A stretch of DNA of 64,000 nt from contig JARGOX010000005.1 in NCBI GenBank assembly GCA_029233925.1, positions 1 through 64,000 of the forward strand. The letters run 5' to 3'. Both the position numbers and the translations under genes were made by a program. Below are positions 37,473-45,692 of the stretch, piece by piece. Below the pieces are notes generated by a model, which saw only the letters and a list, made by a program, of their open reading frames with translations, was not told the DNA's origin and did no database searches. This DNA is from Rhizobiaceae bacterium. Lineage in GTDB: Bacteria; Pseudomonadota; Alphaproteobacteria; Rhizobiales; Rhizobiaceae. The first letter of the stretch is position 1; each line of letters opens with the position of its first letter.

Positions 37473-38027
37473 TCAGCGATCGGAGCGACTGCGGTCTCGC
37501 AAACCATCAATGTAGCAATCGATTGCCTGCCTCTCCCATCGAGTGGAACCGCCAAACCGGATTGCAGATGGAAAGCTGGAGTCCATCTTCGACAAGCGCC
37601 ATATCTTCGAAACGCTGACCTTCAGATAGGCTGCGACATCTTTAACCGTCATCATTGGCGGCATAACAGCTGATTCCGCCTGCCTCGTGGTACCAATTGC
37701 CGGTGGAAGGAGGACCTCAACTGGCTCTAAATCAGCATCAGCCTTTGGTTGTACGATGGCCGTTTTAACTGGTTTTTCAGCTGTGGCCTCTTTCCCAGCA
37801 TCATTCATTACCAGAGGATCGGAGGCCACCGAACGTTTGCAATCAACCGGATAGGGTTTTTTACCCATATCGCGCGCCTGGCTAGCTTCCGCGTAAGCGT
37901 TGGGAAATGTCTTGTAATTGCGGAGGTTTGCACCGGTATCGTCCGCAGTGGGAACGCCGCTGGCAGACAGTCTCACCGCGCCTGGGTCACGGCCATTTCC
38001 GCATTGTCGTAGTTTAGATCGGTCCAT
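37473..38027 (-). CDS. AlpA/excisionase-like HTH protein with long N-terminus
   Basis: About 184 residues from the ATG at 38027 (MDRSKLRQCGNGRD), which has GGGGAG about 8 bp upstream. An upstream extension to 38081 is possible. The C-terminal 65 residues (MMTVKDVAAYLKVSVSKIWRL, then FPSAIRFGGSTRWERQAID) are an HTH of the AlpA/excisionase type. The first 115 residues are low-complexity and probably disordered. It precedes the recombinase by 2 bp. By analogy with P4-like islands it may act as recombination directionality factor or regulator of the recombinase. Confidence 0.72.
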   Translation of the reverse strand: MDRSKLRQCGNGRDPGAVRLSASGVPTADDTGANLRNYKTFPNAYAEASQARDMGKKPYPVDCKRSVASDPLVMNDAGKEATAEKPVKTAIVQPKADADLEPVEVLLPPAIGTTRQAESAVMPPMMTVKDVAAYLKVSVSKIWRLSKMDSSFPSAIRFGGSTRWERQAIDCYIDGLRDRSRSDR

Positions 38028-38123
38028 AGGAAAGCTCCCCAAGGACAAAAAGTCCTGCTGGACAAATGCTCGACGGCCCAAAAACCGCTTGGGCTCATCA
38101 ACGGATGTTGAAAATCAAAAGGA

Positions 38124-38312
38124 TCAATGACCACCGTTTGAATTCGGCAACTCCGCAATAAAGCGTTCCAGGTCTTCACGCAGGATCAGAGTGCGCTTGC
38201 CGAGCTTGCGTACAGGCAGGCGTCCGTCTTTGATGATGCAATAGAGAGTGGAACGTCCTATGCCGAGTAGGCGGGCAGTCTGGGCGATCGACAATGCTGA
38301 TATTTCCTGCAC
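38124..38312 (-). CDS. small excisionase-family HTH protein
   Basis: 62 residues from a GTG start. Almost the whole protein is a MerR-like helix-turn-helix of the excisionase (HTH_17) family: LSIAQTARLLGIGRSTLYCI and then GRLPVRKLGKRTLILREDLERFI. It should bind DNA, most likely as an excision factor or regulator for one of the two island recombinases. A 96-bp gap separates it from the next HTH gene, with which it could be co-transcribed. Confidence 0.8.
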   Translation of the reverse strand: MQEISALSIAQTARLLGIGRSTLYCIIKDGRLPVRKLGKRTLILREDLERFIAELPNSNGGH

Positions 38313-38384
38313 GGCTTTACCTCCATCTGGACCCAGACAATTCCGGGTGGATGCAGAGAGCCTGCCCTACAGTGCTGCTTAATC

Positions 38385-39137
38385 CTAATTGGGCAATTGG
38401 GCGGCTATGAGTTTCTCGCCCAATTCCTGAACCCGCGAGTTACGATCGGGGTTGCGCCGGCCCTTGGGCCCTGGCTTGGAAGTTGGTCTGAGCTCCTTGC
38501 ACAATTGACGAACGAGGTCTCGCGGAGCAGCTGGGATACAGCGCCTCACGAGATCAACAATTTCCCTTTGGGTGAGTGGCGCCAAATCGCTCGGCGTCAA
38601 TGCGACAATCGTCTCGATCAACCGCCTGACTTCCGCCTGTGCGACGAGGTGCCGGGCTGGGGGAGGCTCTATAGCACGTTCGTGTTCGGGCCAATTCTCC
38701 AGAATAAAGTCAGTTCGGATCCGAACTCTACGATAACCGCTGACATGAATGCCGTGGATCGCGCCCTCCCACTCACAATCATCATCGGTTCCAATCAGTC
38801 GATAGAGCTGATTAGCGTCGTTGGCATCAGAAGTAGCCGTTCGCCACCAAATTCCGCTCGGTATTGGCAGCAACGGTCCTTCCTCGTCTTCTGCTGCACC
38901 TCGAACAAGCGCTTCAGCGATTGCAGGCGGCAGATCAGCGAGCACCTCGACGAGCTTTTCAGCAGCATCGTCGTCCCGAGCGCTGAACATTTGCTCAGAT
39001 ATGGGCTGGCCGCGCTGTGCAATCCAATCAAGTGCCGCACCCAGACCGATCCAATTTTTTTGGAGATCCTGACGCGTTATATGCGGATACACCAATTCCT
39101 CATGTGAAGTCTGTTTTGGCTTTCCGTTCACGTCCAT
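38385..39137 (-). CDS. island protein of unknown function
   Basis: 250 residues with no recognised domain. The central segment (YRLIGTDDDCEWEGAIHGIHVSGYRRVRIRTDFILENWPEHERA, cited only in part here as YRRVRIRTDFI) looks beta-rich. The C-terminus from about 175 is helical and basic (LTQREIVDLVRRCIPAA, RPTSKPGPKGRR), suggesting DNA or RNA binding. It is the outermost gene at the right end of the island, where replication or regulatory genes of integrative elements often lie. An inverted repeat covers its ribosome-binding site. Confidence 0.5.
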   Translation of the reverse strand: MDVNGKPKQTSHEELVYPHITRQDLQKNWIGLGAALDWIAQRGQPISEQMFSARDDDAAEKLVEVLADLPPAIAEALVRGAAEDEEGPLLPIPSGIWWRTATSDANDANQLYRLIGTDDDCEWEGAIHGIHVSGYRRVRIRTDFILENWPEHERAIEPPPARHLVAQAEVRRLIETIVALTPSDLAPLTQREIVDLVRRCIPAAPRDLVRQLCKELRPTSKPGPKGRRNPDRNSRVQELGEKLIAAQLPN

Positions 39138-39138
39138 G

Positions 39139-39180
39139 GAAATCGTCCTTTGGTTACGGTAATTGAAACCAAACGATTTC
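39139..39180 (-). promoter_or_regulatory. inverted repeat over the leader of the 250-residue protein
   Basis: GAAATCG-TCC-TTTGGTT pairs with AACCAAACGATTTC around an 11-base loop, with a 3-base bulge. It starts 2 bp from the ATG and covers the Shine-Dalgarno AGGA. It could be an operator or an RNA hairpin limiting translation. Confidence 0.5.
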
Positions 39181-39284
39181 GGACTTCAATAGAAAACTCC
39201 GCACGGCACTGGACAGGCTCTCTGTCGCAAGTTTTCCACAAGTTCCTGTCGTCTTGCGCGCCGTCACTCAGCCACCGATACGAA

Positions 39285-39306
39285 TTGATGGCATTTTTGA
39301 TGGCAT
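39285..39306 (+). repeat. integrase arm-type repeats, right end
   Basis: Two direct copies of TTGATGGCAT spaced by 12 bp start to start lie about 60 bp inside attR. They match the copies next to the integrase at 18950-19007, including the tandem spacing of about 11-12 bp. Confidence 0.6.
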
Positions 39307-39364
39307 CGCTGCCTTAACTAAAAAAATATTCTCATAATATCAATATCTTAATATAGTGTTTTAG

Positions 39365-39384
39365 GTCCTCTTCTAGCACCAAAT
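39365..39384 (+). other. attR core of the tRNA-Leu island
   Basis: GTCCTCTTCTAGCACCAAAT matches the 3' end of tRNA-Leu at 18829-18849 except for one substitution and one lost base. It marks the distal end of the roughly 20.5-kb island. The sequence after it resembles what follows the decayed tRNA-Leu copy at 47781-47867. Confidence 0.75.
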
Positions 39385-39404
39385 GACGCTCGAGCCAGGT
39401 GCGA

Positions 39405-39530
39405 TGTTTCTGATACATGAATGCGTTTGCCTCCAAGGGGCGGGGCCCTGTTGTCTCCCGGCAAGAGTAAAGACCCAAACTGATTTAACCTCCTTAGTTG
39501 AAGGTTGTGCCGGCCCATGGCCGTGTTGGT
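39405..39530 (+). repeat. tRNA-Leu downstream sequence, copy A
   Basis: Directly beyond attR a segment of about 130 bp aligns with 47885-48010. Matching blocks include CTGTTG, CCGGCAAGAG, CTGATTTAACC and TTGAAGGTTGTGC in the same order and spacing. It therefore represents the original flank of the tRNA-Leu before the island inserted. No gene is evident. Confidence 0.65.
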
Positions 39531-39616
39531 CTTTGAGCCAGGCGATCAATTGGGAATCAGAGCCTTCCCCACGGACAACTACAACCGCCTCCCGCAGCTT
39601 CCTGCTTCCAAGGTTT

Positions 39617-40045
39617 GTTAGAGCATGTCTGGCTTTCATTGATGCACTCTGCCAGTTGTCTTTTGGTCAGGATCAAGTTGGTTCGCGAAGCGCGTACCTT
39701 AAGGTGCGGGCAAGCGAAACGACGTAGATAGAGCGCTTCATGATCAAATGGAATCATTTGACCGAATCGATTTTGGTTGCTGATCCGATCAAAACGTCGT
39801 TTCATCGAAACGATGTTATGACCTCCTCCTTTGTTTGGCGCGCTATCTTATCGGAAAACCGCTACTCACTTTTCCGGAAGCGCTAAAGGCGACTTGTAAG
39901 CCTCGGTGCTTCCCCACCACAAGCGCAAGTCAACGCGAGCAGCGGGCAAAATCGCCCATTTTTCTTATTAAACTGGCCCTCTCATGCAAATGATTGAAAT
40001 AGAATCCTTTCTTCAATGGGTGGGGAAAGCCAGACATGCTCTAAC
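39617..40045. repeat. MITE-like palindromic repeat, copy 2
   Basis: This 429-bp element is bounded by perfect 21-bp inverted repeats that begin GTTAGAGCATGTCTGGCTTT (39617-39637 and 40025-40045). The left 110 bp match the right half of the element at 926-1197 in inverted orientation. The remaining 300 bp are not shared. It encodes no protein of note and lies 20 bp before the end of the XRE regulator gene. Confidence 0.78.
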
Positions 40046-40065
40046 GCGGTCCGACCCAGCCGAGA

Positions 40066-40965
40066 CTAGGAATTCAGTACGGCTTCCGCGTTGTCCGCCA
40101 TCGTCTCCAGACGTATGGCCGCGACCTCGCCGGTTAAGGCTTCTGCCCATAATTCGTTTGCGATGGCTTCGTGGATCTGGACGACATGGTCCATATCGTT
40201 GATGGAGGCGACACCGATGCGAATATTGGGAATGTCTCCTATCCTGAACGGGCTGGTCACCACAATGCTGCGGTCCTGCTGGCGGACAATCTGAAACCCG
40301 CTGACCGGCAAACCCTCTATGACCAATCCAACCTGAACGCCCATCGGCGGGTGACGCAACAGGTCGGCCATATGCCGGACTTCCCTGATCGCATGGGCCT
40401 TGCGTTCGAGAGAAACCTGCTCCGAGAGGCCGGATTTGGCGATAAGACCGGTCGTCAGGAAGCGCTCCACCTCCGGCACGGATGATATGCTGACGATACC
40501 GGTCTTGCGCTTGTGAAAATTGGCTTTTCGCTTCAGCAGGCTCTCCATCAGGCTATCAAGCTGCTTGGTGGTGGAGACCGCATCCTTCGAATAGGTCTCC
40601 GCGAGAGCCTTTTGCAGAAAACCATCATATTCGGGCGAAGTCAGCACATAGGCGACCGGCCCATAGAGGACGACCATGGACAACGCCTGTTGTTCAATCT
40701 GCCTCAGGCGCTCAAAGAATGCGATGCCGTTGGAGATAAATTCGATATCGGCGCCAAGCAGAGCTGTAAGCGGCACGCCGAGCAGCCTTCCGAGCCGGGC
40801 GATCGTCTCGATCTTGACCACCTCGCCCTGTTCGTAGCGATAGACCGCAGCTCGGCTGACGCCGAGCTTTTCGGCCACCTTGTCGACGCTTTGATTGGAG
40901 CCAACCCGATAGGCGCGGAGCCGATCTCCAATCTCCGGAAAGTGCTTGGATTTGGATCTGGCCAC
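40066..40965 (-). CDS. XRE-family transcriptional regulator
   Basis: 299 residues. An N-terminal Cro/C1-type helix-turn-helix (about 10-68; IGDRLRAYRVGSNQSVDKVAEKLGV, cited in part as VDKVAEKLGVSRAAVYRYE) is followed by a 220-residue effector region without a recognised domain. That region contains ERFLTTGLIAKSGLSEQ and VASINDMDHVVQIHEAI. It is divergent from the hydrolase/TRAP operon with a 117-bp gap, the usual position of a local regulator. It probably senses the transported compound or a metabolite. Whether it represses or activates cannot be told. Confidence 0.8.
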   Translation of the reverse strand: MARSKSKHFPEIGDRLRAYRVGSNQSVDKVAEKLGVSRAAVYRYEQGEVVKIETIARLGRLLGVPLTALLGADIEFISNGIAFFERLRQIEQQALSMVVLYGPVAYVLTSPEYDGFLQKALAETYSKDAVSTTKQLDSLMESLLKRKANFHKRKTGIVSISSVPEVERFLTTGLIAKSGLSEQVSLERKAHAIREVRHMADLLRHPPMGVQVGLVIEGLPVSGFQIVRQQDRSIVVTSPFRIGDIPNIRIGVASINDMDHVVQIHEAIANELWAEALTGEVAAIRLETMADNAEAVLNS

Positions 40966-41082
40966 AAAATGCCCTTTCTACAAATGTGAGAATTCATCTC
41001 AGAATTTTCGTTTATTCGCTATATTTGAAACTTTACGTGACAATTTTTCAAGAGAATAATCGCCTTGGAAAAGGAGATGTCC
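40966..41082. promoter_or_regulatory. divergent promoter region of XRE regulator and TRAP operon
   Basis: The 117-bp AT-rich gap contains an imperfect palindrome TGAGAATTCATCTCA at 40987-41001, a candidate operator. TTCGCTATATTTGAA and TTTACGTGACAATT further right may be promoter elements. AAGGAG sits 6 bp before the hydrolase ATG. Confidence 0.4.
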
Positions 41083-41898
41083 ATGAAAGTGTCACAAAGC
41101 ACCATCGTTGATGGCCGTCGGGTCGTTTATGACCGCATGGGCGAAGCCGACAATGCCGTGATTTTCATTCACGGCGGTTTCGGAAGCTCATCCGAGCTGT
41201 GGCATCCGTCCATGCAGGCGCTGCCCGAGGACTTCGCGGGCTACGCCATCAACAATTTCATTCGTTCAGAGGCGCCGCCGGAAGGCTACAGCGTTGCGAA
41301 TTTCGCCAAACGGTTGACCGGGCTTCCTGCGGCCCTTGGCCTCGACCGCCCGGTCATCGTCGGCCATTCCATGGGAGGCGTTGTTTGTCAGCTCGCATCG
41401 CTCATCGCCCCGGAGACATTCGGCGGCATGGTGCTCGTGGGCACGGGGCCGAGCATGCGCAACCACGGCGTCGGCCAGCAATTGCTTGACCGCCTGCGCA
41501 CCGAGGGATTTTCCGAACAATTGATGCGCGAGGTGAGCGCCAACTGGTTCTATCGCGAGCCTCCCGAGGGATTCTTCGACGCCTATGTTGCCCGGGCGCT
41601 CACCGCTTCGCCGGAGGCGATGATCGACGTGCAAGCCAGCCTTCTCGAGACCGATCTGGTCGATCGGCTCTCCCTGATCTCGATCCCGACACTGATCGTC
41701 CACGGCGCGCACGACGTAGGGCGTCCCCTCGACCACGCGCTTTTGCTGCAAAAGGGAATCCCCGGCAGCCAATTGCACGTTTGCGAAGACAGCGGGCATT
41801 CTCCGATGCTCGAAACACCAGACGAATTCAATGCGGTCTTCCACCGGTTTCTCAATACGGTTTTCAACACATACGCACCCCTCCCACCCTCGAACTGA
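41083..41898 (+). CDS. alpha/beta hydrolase
   Basis: 271 residues from the ATG at 41083, chosen for the AAGGAG 6 bp ahead; the TTG at 41065 is less likely. Single alpha/beta-hydrolase domain: oxyanion HGGFGSSSELW, nucleophile elbow VGHSMGGVVC (Ser about 98), acid in VHGAHDVGRPL and histidine in CEDSGHSPMLE. It resembles small-molecule hydrolases such as MenH or enol-lactone hydrolases. As first gene of the TRAP operon it may hydrolyse an ester, lactone or C-C bond in the imported compound or its ring-opened product. No signal peptide, so cytoplasmic. Confidence 0.82.
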   Translation: MKVSQSTIVDGRRVVYDRMGEADNAVIFIHGGFGSSSELWHPSMQALPEDFAGYAINNFIRSEAPPEGYSVANFAKRLTGLPAALGLDRPVIVGHSMGGVVCQLASLIAPETFGGMVLVGTGPSMRNHGVGQQLLDRLRTEGFSEQLMREVSANWFYREPPEGFFDAYVARALTASPEAMIDVQASLLETDLVDRLSLISIPTLIVHGAHDVGRPLDHALLLQKGIPGSQLHVCEDSGHSPMLETPDEFNAVFHRFLNTVFNTYAPLPPSN

Positions 41899-41914
41899 AT
41901 GGAAAGAACATATC

Positions 41915-42961
41915 ATGCGTCTATTCAATCTCGTCTTCAGATGTGTCGCCCTGAGCGGCGCGCTCCTCCCGGCCGCAGCGCTTGCCCAGACAAGCATCAC
42001 GGCGATCGGCGGTTTCTCCAACCAGTACCAGAACGTCCAGATCGAAAAGCCGTTCTTCGAGACGCTGCCGGAAAAAACCGGCGGGGCGTTCAAGGTCAAT
42101 TTCCGCTCGATCAACGAGCTTGGCATGAAGGGCTTTGATGCCTTCCGCCAGCTCCGGTCCGGCGCTTTCGACATCATGGCAATCTCGCCGGGTTATGTGT
42201 CCGGCGACGACCCTTTCGTTCTGGGGCTCGATCTGCCCGGCATCATGCCGAAGCTCGAAACGGCGCGCGCAGCCATCGATTCCTACCGCGCGCCACTCGC
42301 AACGCGGATCAATGACCGGTTTGGCGGCCATGTGCTGGCCATCTGGCCCTATCCGGCGCAGATGCTCTTCTGCAAGGGCGAGATGAACAGCCTGGAAGAC
42401 CTGAAAGGCAAGAAAGTGCGTGTCTTCTCCTCCGCGCTGAGCGACCTTGTCGCCAATTTCGGCGCCACCGGGGTGAGCCTACCATTCTCCGAAGTCTATC
42501 CGAGCCTGCAGCGCGGCGTCATCGATTGCGCGGTTACCGCCTCGCTGTCAGGCAACGAGGCCAAGTGGTTCGAGGTGACCGACACGCTCTACACCCTGCC
42601 GATCAGCTGGGCGCTCCAGTTGCACGTGGCCAATGGCGCGTTCTGGGATGGTCTGTCGGATGAGGACAAGGCAACGCTGACCGAGCAGTTCGGGTCCATG
42701 GAAGACCAGATGTGGTCCGTTGCACAGCAGGCTACGGTCGATGGCGTCAATTGCAGCACCGGCACGCAGCCCTGCGAAATCGGCACTTCGGCGAAGATGG
42801 TTCTTTCCCCCTTCGGCGAGGCGGATGAAGCCGCCCTCATCGAAGCGGTCTCGACGGCGGTCTTGCCGTCCTGGGGCAAGGAGTGCGACGCCGCGTTTTC
42901 CGAGTGCACGTCGATCTGGAATGACACGGTCGGCAAGGCCACCGGTTATTCGATCAAATAG
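41915..42961 (+). CDS. TRAP transporter substrate-binding protein (DctP family)
   Basis: 348 residues from the ATG at 41915. Signal peptide about 1-24 (VALSGALLPAAALAQ). The DctP fold shows GMKGFDAFRQLRSGAFDI, LDLPGIMPKLETARAAI, SLEDLKGKKVRVFSSALSDL and FSEVYPSLQRGVIDCAVT. The last normally includes an Arg that binds the ligand's carboxylate; here Arg lies in LRSGAFD and LQRGVID. Four cysteines near residues 260-330 (NCSTGTQPCE, ECDAAFSEC) are unusual and may form disulfides. It delivers the solute to the DctQM permease encoded next. Confidence 0.9.
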   Translation: MRLFNLVFRCVALSGALLPAAALAQTSITAIGGFSNQYQNVQIEKPFFETLPEKTGGAFKVNFRSINELGMKGFDAFRQLRSGAFDIMAISPGYVSGDDPFVLGLDLPGIMPKLETARAAIDSYRAPLATRINDRFGGHVLAIWPYPAQMLFCKGEMNSLEDLKGKKVRVFSSALSDLVANFGATGVSLPFSEVYPSLQRGVIDCAVTASLSGNEAKWFEVTDTLYTLPISWALQLHVANGAFWDGLSDEDKATLTEQFGSMEDQMWSVAQQATVDGVNCSTGTQPCEIGTSAKMVLSPFGEADEAALIEAVSTAVLPSWGKECDAAFSECTSIWNDTVGKATGYSIK

Positions 42962-42970
42962 GATACGAAA

Positions 42971-43561
42971 ATGGGCAGGGCAATGAACAAGATCATCGAC
43001 GGACTTTCCATCGCTGCCGGGATGGCGTTCGTTGCCCTCGCCCTCATCACGACTGTCGAAGTCATTGGCCGCAAGTTCTTCAATTTCTCTCTGCAAGGCG
43101 TCGACGAAATGGGCGGCTATGTCTACGCCATCGGTTCCGCAATCGGCTTCGTCGCCGCCTACACGGCAAACATTCATATTCGTGTCGACCTGATCGTCTC
43201 TCGTCTGCCAGTGTCAGCACGAGCGGTTCTCAATCTCGCCTCCCATGTCTTGCTGGCCTGTTTCATTCTGTTTCTGACCTGGCGCGCAACGGCACAGTTT
43301 CTGGACTCCTGGCATCTGGGCGCACTGGCGCCGACGCCTTTGCGCACGCCGCTGGTTTTCCCGCAAGGCATCTGGCTTGCCATGCTCGTCCTGTTTTGCG
43401 TGGTGTTGATCGCCAAGCTGGGCGTTGCGGTGAAGCTTCTCACCCAGCCCGGTGGCGCAGAAGCGGCTGCAAGATTGCTGGACATTGCGCCGGCAACGGA
43501 AGAACTCGAAACCGAACTTGCCTCACTTCGGCAGCGCCGGTCTGACGGAGTGGATCGCTGA
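42971..43561 (+). CDS. TRAP transporter small permease (DctQ)
   Basis: 196 residues; a second ATG at 42983 (MNKIIDGLSIAAG) is an equally good start. Four transmembrane helices (about 15-35, 50-70, 90-110 and 140-160) with the DctQ patterns EVIGRKFFNFSLQGVDEMGGY and IHIRVDLIVSRLP. It pairs with DctM in the inner membrane as the small subunit of a sodium-coupled transporter. Its TGA overlaps the dctM ATG by one base. Confidence 0.9.
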   Translation: MGRAMNKIIDGLSIAAGMAFVALALITTVEVIGRKFFNFSLQGVDEMGGYVYAIGSAIGFVAAYTANIHIRVDLIVSRLPVSARAVLNLASHVLLACFILFLTWRATAQFLDSWHLGALAPTPLRTPLVFPQGIWLAMLVLFCVVLIAKLGVAVKLLTQPGGAEAAARLLDIAPATEELETELASLRQRRSDGVDR

Positions 43562-44871
43562 TGCCGGACGCAACCATTCTCGCAGCCCTTTATGTTGCCG
43601 CTCTGATCGGATTCTCGCTGCTGGGGTTCCACGTGGCCGCGGTCATGGCTTTGCTGGGCGTCGTCGGTGCGCTGGTCACCTTCGGCCCAGCGGTGGTGAT
43701 GAATATCGCAGGACTGACATGGGCGACATCGAACGACTATCTCCTGGTGTCGCTGCCCATGTTCGTGCTGATGGGCGAAATCCTGCTGCGCTCGGGAATC
43801 ACCGACCGGCTCTACACCGCGCTCAGCAGTTGGATGGCCCAGTTGCCCGGCGGCCTTCTGCATACCAACATCTTCGCCAGTGCAATCTTCTCCGCCATAT
43901 CCGGTTCGAGCGTTGCGACGGCGGCAACGATCGGTAGCGTGGCGCTGCCGAACATGACGCGCCTGGGCTACGGTCAGCGCGTGGCACTGGGTTCCATTGC
44001 GGCCGGCGGCACGCTGGGCATTCTCATCCCGCCAAGCATCAACATGATCATCTACGGGTCGATTACCAACACGTCAGTCGGCCGTTTGTTCGCCGCAGGC
44101 GTTGTGCCTGGCCTGGTTCTGACCGGTTTCTTCATTTGCGCCATTGTCGTCTGGACGTGGCTCGACAGATTATCAGGCGGTGAGCGCGCAACACGCGTGC
44201 CGCTTGCCGAGCGCCTGCGCCTGCTGGGTGATCTGGTCCCGATCGCGGTCATATTCCTGGTGGTCATGGGCAGCCTCTATTCAGGCTTCGCGACTGCGAC
44301 AGAGGCGGCGGCGCTGGGCACGGTGGCGGCGCTGGGGCTGGCAGCCTGGCACCGGCGCCTGAACCGCGCCATTCTCTTCGAGGCGTTTCGCTCGACGGTC
44401 CGCGTCACCGGCTTGGTCACGCTGCTTATCGTTGCGGCATTCTTCCTCAATTTCGTGCTCGGTCTGATCGGCATTCCCCAGGCAGTCGCCCATTGGGTGG
44501 AGTCGGTCAGCACCGGCCCCGCGATGACGATACTCCTTTTGGTGCTGCTCTATCTGGTGCTGGGCTGCTTCATGGAGACCCTGTCCATGCTCATCACCAC
44601 ATTGCCTATTATTGCGCCGATCGTGGCCGCGCAGGGGATCGATCCGGTCTGGTTCGGGGTGTTTGTGGTGATCATGTGCGAGCTCTCTCTGGTCACCCCG
44701 CCGGTCGGCATGAACCTCTACGTGGTGCAAGGCATTCGACCGCCCGGCTCGGATGTGCGCGATGTCATCGTCGGTGTCGCACCCTTTATCGCCGGCATGC
44801 TCGTGCTTGTGGCGGCCTTGTGGGTATTTCCGCAATTGGCGCTTTGGCTGCCCGATCTGATCTACGGCTAG
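43561..44871 (+). CDS. TRAP transporter large permease (DctM)
   Basis: 436 residues, about twelve helices, typical length. DctM signature regions: SLPMFVLMGEILLRSGI near 62, FSAISGSSVATAATIGSVAL near 113, LGILIPPSINMIIYGSIT near 148, and TLPIIAPIVAAQGIDPVWFG near 345. It carries the transport pathway for the solute captured by the DctP protein, driven by the sodium gradient. It overlaps dctQ by one base and is 9 bp ahead of the SDR gene. Confidence 0.93.
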   Translation: MPDATILAALYVAALIGFSLLGFHVAAVMALLGVVGALVTFGPAVVMNIAGLTWATSNDYLLVSLPMFVLMGEILLRSGITDRLYTALSSWMAQLPGGLLHTNIFASAIFSAISGSSVATAATIGSVALPNMTRLGYGQRVALGSIAAGGTLGILIPPSINMIIYGSITNTSVGRLFAAGVVPGLVLTGFFICAIVVWTWLDRLSGGERATRVPLAERLRLLGDLVPIAVIFLVVMGSLYSGFATATEAAALGTVAALGLAAWHRRLNRAILFEAFRSTVRVTGLVTLLIVAAFFLNFVLGLIGIPQAVAHWVESVSTGPAMTILLLVLLYLVLGCFMETLSMLITTLPIIAPIVAAQGIDPVWFGVFVVIMCELSLVTPPVGMNLYVVQGIRPPGSDVRDVIVGVAPFIAGMLVLVAALWVFPQLALWLPDLIYG

Positions 44872-44880
44872 GAAGCGCGC

Positions 44881-45672
44881 ATGGACCTTCAACTGACAGG
44901 CAACGTTGCCCTGATCACCGGCCCTGCCAAAGGCATGGGCGCCTCCATCAGCCGCGCCTTTGCGGCCGAGGGCTGCAAGCTGGTGCTGGTGGGCCGTGAC
45001 CTGTCGGCCATCGAACCGCTGGCGAAGGAACTGACGGACCGTGGGAGCGAGGTGATCGTGCAGGCCTGCGACGTCCACAATGCCGATGATTGCGAAAAGG
45101 CCGTCGCCAGCGGCATCGAAGGATTTGGCAGCGTGGATATTCTGGTCAATGTCGCCGGTGGAACCGGACCGATCGGAAAGACAGGGGTGGAAACGAGCCC
45201 GCAAGAGTTTGACGACATTGTCTCCCTCAACATGGGTGGCTGCTTCCACATGATACGGGCCGTCGCGCCTTCGATGATCGCCCGTCGCCGGGGCAAGATC
45301 GTCAACGTCGGCGGCACATTCGGCATGCGCGGCCGCGCCGGTCGTCTGTCCTACTCTGCCTCCAAATGGGGTCTTCGCGGCCTGACCAAAAGCTTCGCTC
45401 TCGAACTCGGCACCGACAATATCAACGTGAATTATGTTGCTCCGGGAATGGTGGACGGCCCCCGCTTTCGAGAGAAAGTCTGCCGGAACATGGCCCGCGA
45501 TCTGGGCATATCCGAAGAAGAGGCTGCCCGTCGCCATGCAGAAGATTACGCGCTTCGCCGGATCTCTGAGGATGTCGATGTCGCCAATGCCTGCCTGTTC
45601 CTGGCCAGCGATGTGTCGCGCCAGATTACCGGAGCCGACCTGCCCGTCGATGGCGGCTGGGCGGCTCTATGA
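44881..45672 (+). CDS. SDR family oxidoreductase
   Basis: 263 residues. A classical short-chain dehydrogenase: cofactor loop ITGPAKGMGASISRAFA (about 13-29), NVAGGTG near 92, and the catalytic Tyr and Lys in LSYSASKWGLRGLTKSFA (about 157-161). The C-terminus VTGADLPVDGGW is close to the family signature (here ITGADLPVDGG). It probably oxidises or reduces a hydroxy/keto group using NAD(P). It sits between the transporter and the amidohydrolase in the same operon, but its substrate is unknown. Confidence 0.9.
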   Translation: MDLQLTGNVALITGPAKGMGASISRAFAAEGCKLVLVGRDLSAIEPLAKELTDRGSEVIVQACDVHNADDCEKAVASGIEGFGSVDILVNVAGGTGPIGKTGVETSPQEFDDIVSLNMGGCFHMIRAVAPSMIARRRGKIVNVGGTFGMRGRAGRLSYSASKWGLRGLTKSFALELGTDNINVNYVAPGMVDGPRFREKVCRNMARDLGISEEEAARRHAEDYALRRISEDVDVANACLFLASDVSRQITGADLPVDGGWAAL

Positions 45673-45692
45673 TGCGTTAACGGAGACTATTT

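Noticed and set aside
44281-45537. 418-codon minus-strand frame
   Set aside because: It covers the TRAP dctM end and the SDR gene in antisense, is rich in His and Gln, and has no motif.
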